Source: Gautieria morchelliformis (taxonomy: Eukaryota > Basidiomycota > Agaricomycetes > Gomphales > Gomphaceae). From it: 64,000 bases of DNA. Made by a program: the position numbers and the translations under genes. The stretch spans positions 62,001-126,000 of the forward strand of contig WHVA01000274.1 of NCBI GenBank assembly GCA_015179125.1. The letters run 5' to 3'. Of this stretch, positions 46,560-57,414 are shown piece after piece (within the stretch, counting starts at the first letter, position 1; each line of letters opens with the position of its first letter). The notes under the pieces are model-generated. The model worked only from the letters and a program-made list of their open reading frames with translations, did not search any database and was not told where the DNA came from.

Positions 46560-47840
46560 GCAGAGGCACAGCTTTCTGACGATCTGTTGGATCATCTTGT
46601 GGCTGTCCATGGGGGCAGCCGGTTGCTCTTGGGGTTCATTTCTGAACCTCACGTCCTGTTCGATTGGGACGGCTGGCGGCGGCATTCGCTGCCTGTCCAG
46701 TTCCTTTCGTTGCAGGTCTTCCGCATCGTAGCCACGTTCGCTACCTGTGGACTGTCGTGCACTTTGACGTGGCACTTCGTGTTCCCCGCATGGGCAGAGG
46801 GCCGTCTGGACGTTCTCCAGCATGGCCACATCTCGCAGCCTGATCTCCTCGGCTTGGTGGAGTTCCTTGCCGATCTTCATGATGGCTGGGGGCTTGCTGC
46901 GTTGCCCAGGGGCCACCCTGAATGGTGGTGGCTCTGCAGGGGGCCGGCAATGCAGCGGTTGCGACATATGCCGCAACTGGGAGCTTCTGGGGACCTTTGG
47001 TGGGTCCCCAGATGCGGATGCACGCCCCTTGGGGCATGCCGCACGCTCCCTCCTTGACAGGAGAGAGCATGGCGGCCGGGACCGCCTCTGGGCCTGCGCG
47101 CGAATGCGGATGCAGTGGTGGGCTGACCCTGGCACGCGGCAGGGAGCCCCAGCAGCCTGGGTGTCTGCTGGGGACCCGGTGCGCCGTGTGGCACCCGCCA
47201 CTGACGGGGGCGGCCCTGCATGCGGCCACGAGCAAGGGCGGGCAGAGCAGCGCTGCGCGTGTGGCTTCGCAGCGCCCGGCGGCCTCTGGGGGCCCCTTGA
47301 GGGCTCCCAGCGGTGGGTCCACGTCCTTTGGGACGTGCAGCACCGTTCCCGCTCGCTGGGAGCAAGCAGGGCGGCTGGGAGGGGTCCTGGGGCGCGCCAG
47401 TGTCGTTGCGCGCCGGGCACGACCTCTGGACAGTCCCCAGAGGTGGATGCATGCTCTAAGGAGCGTGCACCACCGGCCCCACTGGCTGGGACCAAGCAGG
47501 GCGGCCAGGGTGGCAGCTGGGGTACGCGGATGACGCTGCATGCTGACGGCGGCTTACACGGGTTCCCAGTGATCCTGGGGTGCTCCTGGTCATTCCACAA
47601 GGTGGATGCACACACCAGGTGGTGTGTGCCGTCGTCCGCAGCCGTCTGGGGCGCCCTGGAGCACGGATGCGCGATGGGGATGGTGGAGGCGGCGTCGACG
47701 GGCGTGTCACATCACGCGTCATGCCCAGTGTGGCCGGCCTGTCCCTGGGGAGCCTGGGGAGCCTGGGGACGTCGTGGGGTGTGGATGCGCCATGGGGGGA
47801 CCTCGTTGCGGCCAAGCCATGGCATTGGGCTGGCCGGCTG
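46560..47840. other. GC-rich core of the hairpin-rich element
   Basis: Strongly GC-rich DNA with long overlapping open frames on both strands. The minus strand offers a 386-codon frame (46455-47615) of low complexity (Pro, Arg, Ala, Ser). Degenerate imperfect repeats and further weak inverted repeats occur. Overlapping frames on both strands are expected from base composition alone, so I do not call a gene. Confidence 0.5.
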
Positions 47841-48191
47841 CACGACCGGTCGTTTTTGCGCGACCGGTTCCATGCCTTCCTTCAGTGAAGGCATGTCCCC
47901 ATTCAGTTTGACTCGCATGGGTGCTGGTGCGAGCGTGCTCCACGGCGGTTTGGCCAGGTCGTCGTCGTCGGGTGAGTTGTGCCGTAGGTTGCGTAAGTCG
48001 TGGCACAACTCAGCCATCCTGTCCTCCAACACTCTGAACCTACAGAGCCGTTGCCGGCTCTCCTCGCGGTCTGTCGCGAGGTGTTCCTGCGATGATGACA
48101 TCGCAGCAACAGTTTTCGATGGTGAAGCCGTCAGAGTAGCGGTCTTTTTCAAGACGCTGCCGAAAACACAGTCCAGCTGTTTGCTGGGCAA
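47712..48191 (-). CDS. Possible 159-codon hydrophilic frame in the element
   Basis: The frame MPSKQLDCVFGSVLKKTATL..., with a helical stretch (RLCRFRVLEDRMAELCHDLR), has more even composition than the other frames of the core. It is still overlapped by the right hairpin array, whose palindromes shape its codons. No family is recognised. It may be chance. Confidence 0.25.
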   Translation of the reverse strand: MPSKQLDCVFGSVLKKTATLTASPSKTVAAMSSSQEHLATDREESRQRLCRFRVLEDRMAELCHDLRNLRHNSPDDDDLAKPPWSTLAPAPMRVKLNGDMPSLKEGMEPVAQKRPVVQPASPMPWLGRNEVPPWRIHTPRRPQAPQAPQGQAGHTGHDA

Positions 48192-48196
48192 ACAGC
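47845..48196. repeat. Right hairpin array, at least 7 stem-loops
   Basis: Perfect stems lie at 47845-47868 (ACCGGTCG), 47871-47895 (CATGCCTTC), 47973-48012 (TGAGTTGTGCC, 11 bp, 18-base loop), 48044-48061 (AGAGCC), 48062-48081 (CCTCGCG), 48088-48105 (TGCGATG) and 48176-48196 (GCTGTTTGC, 9 bp, 3-base loop). The style is the same as in the left array. Confidence 0.9.
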
Positions 48197-48215
48197 CAAT
48201 GGAATCTCAAAAAAG

Positions 48216-48405
48216 TGTAAAGGAGTAAACTTAGAGCCTTGTGGGTATCACAAGAGCAGCAGAGATCAACCAAGCTGTGGGATTCTGATGCTACGTAGTG
48301 ACAGTTTACAAGGTAAGTTAAGCTGGGGAACTGCCGGGCAGTTCCCACGCACTACTATACAGCGGGGTCTTGTGGACCCCCCCCCTGGGAATCTACTTCC
48401 TTACA
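48216..48405. repeat. Right LTR of the hairpin-rich element
   Basis: Identical in length and sequence to the left LTR as far as I can compare, including the nine-C run. Flanked on the right by AAGCC. Confidence 0.9.
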
Positions 48406-51400
48406 AAGCCGCTGCCTATTTGTTTCCCGTATCGATTCTCCAAATCTGTCCATCCCAACCTGCAGTCGTCTTTGGGAGCCTCTTGCATATCCTTTGTTCT
48501 TTCCCCATGCGTCCTTAGGATGGGGTATTCCCGATGATGATAGTGACCGTACTCTAACTGGTGTCCACGTCCAGAGTGAAGCACCTACCACACAAATGTG
48601 GTATTATCATGCTCGCCTTCTGCGCGAGCCAAGATTTTCAATATGTGGTTGCCTCACAAATGAATATGTTGTTGACATGTTCACCCGGGACTTGGAAAGT
48701 CGTCTGTCCTACATTCGCCGTAACCAACGGCGGATACGCGAGGAGGATGCCAGATTGATGGGTTAACATTCCCTAACTGACAATGATAATGTTTACTTGC
48801 CGACATCCTTCATTGGCTCACGCGCTTGGGCTTCACAACAAATTGTGGACACTTTGGCTTTGGCTGGTACTCATGGATGTCCCACGTTTTTCCTTACCTT
48901 GACGTGCAACCCCCATTGGCCTGAAATCTGTTCACAGCTACAGCCTGGCCAGGATTATCAAGACATTCCCGCTGTTGTCTGTCGTGTATTCAAGCGGAAG
49001 CTCACTCATCTCTTGAAGACTCTGTCCACTATGTTCCTGCGTGCGTGTCCTCGGAAATACATCATATATTGCATTGAATTTCAAAAGAGAGGCCTACATC
49101 ATGCACACATCCTTATCAAATACTCTAAAGATTGTGTCACACCTGAAGATATTGACGGTGTTGTCTCTGCAGAAATCCCTGATGATGCAGAACTTGCTGA
49201 TTTGGTCCGACGTCACATGCTACACTCTCATCCGCCGTCCCATCGCCCCAAATCAGGATATTGTCAGAGTGAGTCAGACGGTGTTCGTAAATGCCGCTTC
49301 CATTACCCTCGCCCACTGCAAGAAACAACAACGATTGATGTCAACGGACGCCCTCACTATCGTCATCGTCGTCCGCGTGATGAGATGGTGGTACCTTACA
49401 ATCCTGTCCTCCTTCACAAATATCAATGTCACTTCAACTTCAAAGTTGCAAACACATCTCAAATCTTTCAGTATCTCTTCAAATATATTCACAAAGGTCC
49501 GTTTCCTGTCGTTTTTTTTTCGTTTGACAACGAACCTTTTTGTCGTTTTCAGGTCCTGACAAAACCCGGGTTCGGCTTCATAATGATACGGACGGCCCCG
49601 TTGATGAAATCAATGACTTCTGGGATGCGCATTATTTATCGGCAGGCGAAGCAACATGGCGTATCCTTGGATACAGAGTCACCACAAAAGACCCCGGTGT
49701 TACAGGTTTGCCTCTCCACTTGGAAGGTTCCACGCGGCATCACCAGTTTGAACAACAACGTGCTCCCTCAAGCAAGCTATCTAAGCTTGACCACTACTTC
49801 CTTCAACCAAGCGGTTCCTTCTCTATTGATGATGACGTCTGTGACTTTGCCGACCTCACGTATACTGAATACTACCGCCTCTTCTGACTGTTAAAGGTTG
49901 ACTATAACAACATTGACAAACCTCGCTACTATTGCAAATATCCTAACTCCGTTGGACAACCCATTATGCATGTTGTTCAATGATTGGGTCATACCTCTCA
50001 CGTCACTCGATTGAACCCTGTTAGACCATCTAAGGGCGATGAATTCTACCTTCGTGCTCTACTCAAGACAGTACCTGGAACATCCTTCAAAGACTTGCGT
50101 ACCGTCTGTGGCATATGCTGGCCCACATTCCAACAGGCTGCTCAGGAAGCAGGCTTATTTGCTGACGAGAAGGAAGATGTGTATGCTCTTGTGGAGGCCA
50201 TCCAATCTCTCTGTACACCTAAAGAGCTCCGACTCCTTTTTGTCCATCTCCTAGCAAATGATCTCTGCAGGCAGCCCATCTTCGTCTGGACAACCTTCCA
50301 ATCAGAGCTCGCATGCAACACCGTTCTTCAAAACAACGGCAACTATGACGCTGGCGTCAATGATGCTTTGATAGACATTGGCCGCATGTTGGAAGAATTC
50401 GGCATCAGCTTATCCCACCACGGCCTACCTGAGCCTATTGTGCAGATTCCAGAGGTTCGACACGAATTGAACCGCTGGGCACCTTACCTGGATGACCTTG
50501 CCCATCGTGCATCTGCTGCACGGACCTTTTTCAATGCCGAACAGCACCTTATCTTCACAGAGGTCCATGCTGCAGTTGAGAACCGTCGGCCTCTTCGGGC
50601 TTTTGTCGATGGTCCTGCAGGAAGAGGCAAGACTTTTGTCATGAATGCTGTTTGCGATTCTCTTCGTGCCATGGAGAAGATTGTAATTGCAACCGCAACT
50701 TCTGCGTGTTCAGCTCAACTTTATCCTGCTGGACGCACTACTCACTCTGCATATAAGGTACGGTGATCTCTTCCTAACCCTCTCCTCTATCCTACCTTCT
50801 CAACACGTCCCAGGTTCCTGTCAACAAAAAGAATGAAGTTTTGATCTCTGCCATCCAACCTGGTGATGACCGTTGGCAACTCCTACATGACATGGATGTC
50901 TGCATATGGGACGAGGCACCCCTGGCAAACAGAGCAGTCCTTGCCTGTGTGGACGAGACTCTTCGTCAGATTATGGAAACGGATATACCTTTTGGAGGTA
51001 AAATTATGATCCTGCTTGGTGACTTTTGACAAACCTGCCCTGTCGTGAGATATGCATCCCCTTCTCAGATCATCGACGCTTCCATACGTACTTCGCAACT
51101 CTGGACAGATTTCAAAATATTCCACCTCACTACGCCCATTCGCAATGCGGAAGATCCCACCTTTGCGCGCTTCGTCGATGCCATTGGCCTGAAGTTTCTT
51201 TGGACCTTATCGACACTGTCTACGATGCCTCTGCCCTGGTGGACTTTGTATTTCCCCACCATGTTCTTTCTTCCCCAGCAGATTGCTTAACACGTGCAAT
51301 ACTTTCCCCAACAAATGCTCAGGTTGACCTCTACAATTCAATGCTGATTAATCTCCTGCAAAGTCCTGAAAAGACTTACTTTGCTGCAGACAGCCTTCGT

Positions 51401-51989
51401 GAAACTGATGATGCTGAATTGCAATCTCCCCAAAGCCTTCTTGACTACGTTGCTCGGCAACCTCCCCCTGGCCTCCCTCCACACTCTGTAAAAGTCAAGG
51501 TAGGAGGGGTATACAGATTGCTTCGAAACTTCTCCATCAATCAAGGCTTGGTCAAAAATGCTAGAGTGGTCGTCATCCACCTTGGAACAAGAATTGTCAC
51601 TGTACGTATCCTGAAAGGTATCAGTGGCGTCAATGACATCGATCCGGAAGACATCCTGTTACCGAGAATTTACCTTTACTGCTTTCCTACCGACCTCCCA
51701 ACACACTTTGCTCCGCCAACAATTTCCGCTCGCACCTGCATACACTACCACTTTCAACAGCTGCCAAGGTCTTACTCTAGACCGTGTTGGAATTGATCTT
51801 ACGCGCCCCGTGTTCTCCCATGGTCAACTTTACAGTGCCATCTCCAGGATCCGTCATCATGACTGTGCCAGGATCCGTCTACGCCCTGGAGAGAATACCA
51901 CCACAAATGTCACCTATCGTGAAATCCTCCTGTAATAATCATCGAACACTGTGTATACATACATTTGCAGCTTCGTGTAAACCACAAGA

Positions 51990-52022
51990 CAAGCCGGCAC
52001 GAAGCGCCGGCGGCTCTTGTAG
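51990..52022 (+). terminator. Helitron 3' hairpin and terminus
   Basis: GCCGGC (51993-51998) and GCCGGC (52006-52011) form a GC-rich 6-bp stem with a 7-base loop. The tail GGCTCTTGTAG follows, then AT. Helitrons typically end with such a hairpin about 10 bases before the terminus and insert into AT. The last bases do not read CTRR exactly, so the end point is approximate. Confidence 0.65.
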
Positions 52023-52029
52023 ATGAGCA

Positions 52030-54800
52030 CTGACACCATTCATAGAGTTGAGAAATACATCGTTACAGATGGTACGCTGTAGGGGTACACATTCGCCTTC
52101 ATGACTTTTACCTAAACAACCTGGGAGTGTAGGGGAAGGGAGGGAACTGACACTGGCAAGGAATGGAGGGAAAACCCAAATGTGTCACAGGGGTTAGCGC
52201 CGCGTGGTGCTAAACGGTGGTAATCGCCGGTACACAGTGCTGGCCAACCACTCGGCCATGCTGACTGATGCTGTGCACGGCCAACCTGTACCTCACGGCC
52301 TCAAACGCCGACGCAGGGCAGACCCGCAACATGTGGCCAGTGGTGAGTACTACCCGCCACTGATAAACAGCGGATATCGCTGATTAACAGTACATGCCCC
52401 GTTTCTACCCATCATGCCTCGCAGGGGGAAACGATCCACGCCAGGGAATCCGGCGGTGGCACACAAGAAAGCTCAGACCACTGCAGGAAGAAAGGCACTT
52501 GTCATCTGTTCCAGAGGGACTGATAACAAGTGTCGAAACCATTGCGGACCAGTGCTTGGATACTGGTCCGCAGTGGCTTCAATGAAGCTGCAGCGAAGTT
52601 GGAAGACGCACACTGACGTGCAGTAAACAAAATGACTTTAAGTACAATTAGGCACTGCTCATCAGTGTCCAATCACTGCTTAGAAGTTCAAATTATAAGT
52701 ATATAAGTCACTGGTATCAAGTGCTAGTATACACTGCTGTGGGAGCTGAAAAAAGAATACAATCCGGGCGGCGGGAACAAGGGCAAAGTTCGGTTGTACT
52801 CGAGGTAGCAAAAGGCATGAACCAGATGGTAGGACGTCGGGTACGCAGCCAAACACTGCGACAAGGGGTGTCGTAAGTCTGAGTGAAGATGTGACTTGTG
52901 AAAATGAGACAAGGGCGGAATGGAGGACATTGAGACGTGCTGTAGGAGGATAAATACGAAGTGGCATTGGCAAAGGTTGGTTCGTCTGCATTGCTAGTCG
53001 GTGAGCCTGGGATTTCAATCGTCGTGAATTGGTCAGTATTAGTGAGAGGTGCGCAGACCCAGCTTACGAAAAACCATGCTGGGAATGGGGGAAAGACACG
53101 CACACCAAGTTAGTTTGGTCTACGATTCTCTTTCACCGGAGATGTTTTGCCAGCATTGCCAGTTGGCGAAACGCGGCTTTCAATCGTTCCCTGGTGGCCG
53201 GTGTTGGTGAGGGCAGCGTCGCGCTTACCTTACGATCAGATGCCACGGGACAGAGCACCAGTGGCCACGATTGGGTGCTGGCTGTGGACGAAACAGGGTG
53301 GGGCGCAGACGGACACACGAGTGTACGGTGGGGTACAGTGAGGAGGCCCAGAGCTGGTGAGTCTCAGCGCAGAATGTTAGATAACAGCGCTCACCTGAGA
53401 GTGGGAGCGAGTGGTGACGAGGTTCCTCGTGGAAACTCGACGGTGCACCAATGGCCACCACTTGACGTTGGGTGCAAGTGATGTCCGATGGGACCTGTTG
53501 AACCAAGGTGCCACACGTTGTGTGACAACGCGCAGCAGCGTGCGGTCCCGATCGAGGGTGGGTGTAGGTGGGTGCGAGTGCTGCAAATGGTAATTGCCAG
53601 TGTGGACTGCCGAAAGTCAGCGGCCGTTGATGCTGGGCGCCCCCAGGCCCGGTGAACCATGTATTACTGTAGGTTCGGCACAAGCCCCATCTCCGACTCA
53701 AAGTTCACGCTCCGCGAGCACCTTCCAGAGAAGGGGCTTGTACCAAGATGCCGCGCTAGGGGGGCCGTCTCCCGCCGCCTCTACCACCAGCCACACACTC
53801 TCTACTGCTTCACTCATTATAACAATCTACTAGACCATATGTCTCTTGAGCTCCCTAGCTAGTTTGAAATGCTTAATCACTGAGTAACTGTCTTATATCC
53901 CATTGGGAATAGTGGGGGTGGGCACAATTGTGCTATCTCACTTGTCAACGCGTTACAGACGGCCGTTCACTGATTTTTAAGGACATCTATAGTTGGGAAT
54001 GTAGGCCAGATGTCCTAAATATTTTTAGCAGGAAATGGGACAGCTCGATCGCTATGATAGTAGTGGTAGGAATAAATTGAGTCATTGACAGGCACGGTTT
54101 CAAACCTTCGGGCAAGAAGGAGAGAAGAGAAACAATAATAGCTCAGAATATGAGACTCCCAGATGACTGATGACAAAGAATATGATCCCAAGCCTGTCCT
54201 CTAGAACATCTTTGCATGATAACAGCAGGATATCTCCCCAAAGTCGATGTCCATTTAAAACGCGAGCGTGCTTAAAGTCACGTGACGTAACGAACTGTCG
54301 ACACCGTCGTCTGGAAAAGTGCCCGGTGCTGCGCCCACCGGTCACCGAGCAGCAAAGTAATTTATGGGATCACTTTAAAACATACTACAGGTCATTGTGA
54401 TAATTTTTTTTAAATTATTCTTGAGTGACTGGTTCAACTACGTGCCTCACAAGCCATTTGTCACTCGTCCCAGAAGGCACATACATCACGACATAATTAA
54501 AATGATTCTTAGCTACTCACACAGGACAAGTTGTCAGAATACATCTCTGTTACGATAATCTAAAGAAACCTTGACGCGAGAGGTGTTGTGGCCGATGCAG
54601 CACCCTGAAGAGACGGTCCCCCTAGCGCGGCATCTTGGTCTCCTCTGGAGATGAAGTCGGCTTCAAGGCTTGCGCCGAACCTAGTATTACTGCGTGACGG
54701 GGACGTGTCGGCACGGACCGGCAAAGGACGATTACGCTAACCATGAAGGCGGGACGTGTCGGAATAGAACGGCTAACACGTGGGAATGACACACAGGGAG
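52030..54800. other. Unassigned interval downstream of the Helitron
   Basis: Many overlapping frames on both strands from 52.7 to 53.8 kb, none with a recognised domain. A short frame at 52414-52626 (MPRRGKRSTPGN...) is basic and unassigned. The rest looks intergenic or relic. Confidence 0.35.
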
Positions 54801-54979
54801 GAAAACCGAATAGCATGGAGCGGCCAATAAAATCGATACAAATTCATCCGCGTAAGCGGGTGCTCGGACATTTGGGTCGACAGGTCCCTCCCTCTCCTTC
54901 GGAGAGAGTCGGGGACTCTCTCAGCAATGGAATCGTCCCCCATCGAAAACTGTGCACGTACTTACTCTGCATCCAAAAT

Positions 54980-55270
54980 TCGAAAGAGTCCTACCTGCAT
55001 CACTATAAAGTGACCATAACCTGTGGCTTCCAAGGCTGGTGTCGCTTTTAAGGTGCGTGCTCGCGGCCTGCCCAGATGATCGACGCTAATTCCTCGTCGT
55101 TCGTCGCAGCCTCACCAGCAGAAGGTGCGATGGACCGGGCCAAGGATGAAGTGGAGGTGATGGTGCCTGCCGCGAAGCTGGGCGACCTGTTCTCCTGCAG
55201 CGTCAATGAGAACAGCAAGGTGTTGCTAGACTCTACTAGGGACGCAGCCGCCTTCCCACACCAGTCATAG
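54980..55270 (+). pseudogene. Decayed relative of the small hydrophilic protein gene
   Basis: The layout repeats that of 60036-60380. A TATA box (TATAAA, 55004-55009) is followed by an exon end TTTTAAG, a 57-bp intron (55053-55109) with the same start (GTGCGTGCTCGC) and same end (CTCGTCGTTCGTCGCAG) as intron 1 at 60146, and an exon beginning CTCACCAGCAG. The phrase MDRAKDEVEVMV resembles VDQAKDKVKGMA of the intact copy. No start codon lies between the TATA box and the donor, and the spliced frame soon meets a stop. It appears to be a dead paralogue. Confidence 0.6.
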
Positions 55271-55677
55271 CTGTGCTCGGGGTCATCTGATGGGGTGACA
55301 AGAAGCGGCTTCATCACTATCTAGCCGTGTTTGCAGAAGAGAGACATTTATGTATCATGTTCCAAATATCGCTCGCAACGCAGTTCAAGTTCGACCTCTT
55401 ATACTTCAAGCGATTTTCGTGGGTCGAAACAATCTGTCGCTCACTTATAAATATACCTTTAGCAAAACAGTACCACTATTCGTTGTGAGCCATATATATG
55501 CATGTTCGGGTAGGACACCTCTTTCTTCCATGACTATATGTGATGCCATCCATCTACTCTTCCTCTCCCTCAGGTGGTGTCATACCCCCAGACACGTATC
55601 AGACCTCTATTGATACCTCTCCCGTCGACGCCGCCACTACAAGGGTATTGTATTGAGTCGCAAGAAGGTATGATCCA

Positions 55678-57414
55678 TCAAAAGAACAGAAAGGGCGACT
55701 TACCATGTTGCGGTTCAGCACAGACCTCACCGGAGGAATCATCCACAGCACTCCCAGGCTCCCTTCCGTGACGGATTTCCTCAAGCTCAATGCCCACCAC
55801 TGCGGTAGAAGAGGGGCCGTCCTTCCCCTGAGGTTCTGAAGTTCCAGTCTCGCTGACACTCGGATCGCCAAATTCCTCCATGAGCGAATTGTGAATATGT
55901 CGTGTAGCTGCACGAAAGCTCGTTACGGGATGGTGTGCAGAATGGGTCGTGCCATTAGGGTGAGCAACCCTCTCTTGGAGAGCAAGATGACAGCGACAAA
56001 TAACGATGACAGACAGACTGCATGTAGCGTTAGCCATATATCTTATTATCTAGGCTCCTAGGATCTGACCTGTCCTGCACAGGGGAAAGAATCCCTGAAA
56101 GGCTGGGCTAATGACCGCGTGTAAAATTGAACAACCAAGTGTATGCAACCAATGGACTCACTCTTAAAACCTGTTATATTGAATATTAGGTACGTCTTAT
56201 AAATTGGACACCATTCATTACCTTAGGAGTGATGCCAGATACTAATGTTATGCTCAGTACAAATCTGAGTCGGTATTAGATGGAAAGTTCAACGGCGGCA
56301 GTCAGAAAGTACGTACCCAAATCTTATGAGACCTAGAGGAGCAATGAGCAATTTCAAAAGTGTAAGGATGAATTAACAGACCTTGTTCAGCCAAAGTTTG
56401 GGTCAATGACTTCCGAGGCAGCATCTGAAACTCTCTTGACATCCTCACGAGTCCAAGGGTATTGTATAGTGTCACAACAACCACCAATGTGTCAAAAAGT
56501 ATAAGGAACACATTATTCATTGTTTCCGCTAGGAATAAATGGTCTGTTAAACCACAACTGAACATGAGAATGTCTCACCCCTGACAAAGTGATATATGGA
56601 CCTGCTTCAATATAGCTGACGTTGTCACTCACAAATGTACAGGACCCAGATCCTGAGCTGTGATGATGCATTCCCCTCTGACGACGGAAAACTGTAATAC
56701 AATATTATGTTTCAGGATAGATTAATGGCAGACTTGAACTTGAAAAGGGAAGCGTACGTACCACTCCCGTACCCAAACTGCCCATATACAGAAGAAGACC
56801 GAGGGCTCCAAGCACCCACCGCACTTGATTGTGCTGGGTCATGGCATATACTCGCGCCCATAACAGTCCTGCAAGGGGTATGTATGTAAGTCTATGACTG
56901 AGGACTTACCCAGTATATGGTTACCTTCTATGCTTGGAAGTATCACAATGGCTAGACAAACTTCGAGATGAATCCAGATGGTACACACACTGCGTGGCAT
57001 CAGATCATGTCAAAAGGAACACATATGTCATACTGGGTATGGATGTGAGCAACCTGCGTTTCACGAATAAACCCACTCACCTCAAGTGGGATGTTTGCTG
57101 TACCAGCGTATACCACAATGATAGAGGAAAGCAAGGCAGGGTAGCGAGCGAGCAGGTAAAGGACAGTTCCTAATCTGACTCTTCTGCGCCAGATATAGGT
57201 AATCTCGGACGGCAGGGTCAAGAGGGTATCATAGGCGAGCAGTGCTACTTGGATCAGTTATATAGTCCATGATTACTCTCTACACACCGAGGGTAGCAAT
57301 GTACACATATCTAAAAGCTGTACTTCTAGATTGTCAGATTATACCCCACTGAATGGCCTGACCTACTCACTTATCTGAGATAAACTGAATATCCACGCTC
57401 TGTTGAGATGCCAT
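55678..57414 (-). CDS. DUF6533-type seven-helix membrane protein, multi-exon
   Basis: Minus-strand exons in order: ATG candidate MASQQSVDIQFISD (57371-57414); LLAYDTLLTLPSEITYIWRR with LYLLARY (about 57081-57255), the DUF6533 signature; a membrane segment CTIWIHLEVCLAIVILP (56910-56989); LWARVYAMTQHNQVRWVLGA (56762-56868), joined over a good intron; a loop exon starting at 56691; FLILFDTLVVVVTLYNTLG (about 56350-56545); and a last exon with MANATCSLSVIVICRCHLAL and a hydrophilic acidic tail (to 55678). Family members are fungal integral membrane proteins of unknown role. Some splice phases, such as exon 2 to 3, do not join cleanly, so borders are approximate or the gene is decaying. Confidence 0.6.

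Larger units (their letters stand above)
45718..48405. mobile_element. Hairpin-rich non-autonomous LTR element (TRIM/LARD-like)
   Basis: Two 190-bp direct repeats, identical at every base I compared (45718-45907 and 48216-48405), start TGTAAAGG and end CTTACA. The duplication AAGCC flanks the element (45713-45717 and 48406-48410), so it is a complete LTR insertion into the Helitron Rep gene. The 2308-bp internal region has no gag or pol motif. Its two ends are packed with hairpins, and the middle is GC-rich with overlapping frames on both strands. The site next to the 5' LTR does not match a tRNA primer I recognise. It looks whole, and identical LTRs imply a very recent insertion. Orientation is unknown. 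Confidence 0.85.
44962..51935 (+). pseudogene. Helitron Rep-helicase (spliced, interrupted, broken)
   Basis: N-terminal Helitron-like domain: CPHCHISLLTG joins over an intron (45146-45192) to EKPGFCCSEKG and PPEFFAIQGRIYHRL. After the LTR-element insertion come the Rep motifs FFLTLTCNPHWP (about 48890), the HUH box GLHHAHILI (about 49092) and YLFKYIHKG before a 56-bp intron (49497-49552). The helicase has Walker A DGPAGRGKTF (about 50608), an intron (50758-50813), Walker B CIWDEAP (about 50902), LLGDF, and the late motif TFNSCQGLTLDRVG (about 51763). Stops are TAA 48764, TGA 49885, TGA 49981 and TGA 51027; frame changes lie near 51.19 and 51.66 kb. All four stops fit C-to-T changes of Gln or Arg codons. 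Confidence 0.88.
43594..52022 (+). mobile_element. Helitron with accessory gene and Rep-helicase
   Basis: A rolling-circle DNA transposon. It carries an accessory gene (about 44.2-45.0 kb), a spliced Rep-helicase gene (about 45.0-51.94 kb) and a 3' hairpin close to 52.02 kb. Introns of 47-57 bp with consensus borders are intact. The Rep and helicase motifs are present in order. It is interrupted by a young LTR element (45718-48405), by four in-frame stops and by two frameshifts, so this copy cannot encode the full enzyme. The 5' end is uncertain and may lie at 43285. Confidence 0.88.

Noticed and set aside
46455-48228. Long frames of 386 and 468 codons on opposite strands in the hairpin-rich element
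   Set aside because: GC-rich DNA gives overlapping open frames; composition is low-complexity and no domain is visible.
53029-53481. 150-codon plus frame downstream of the Helitron
   Set aside because: Overlaps equally long antisense frames and has no recognisable domain.
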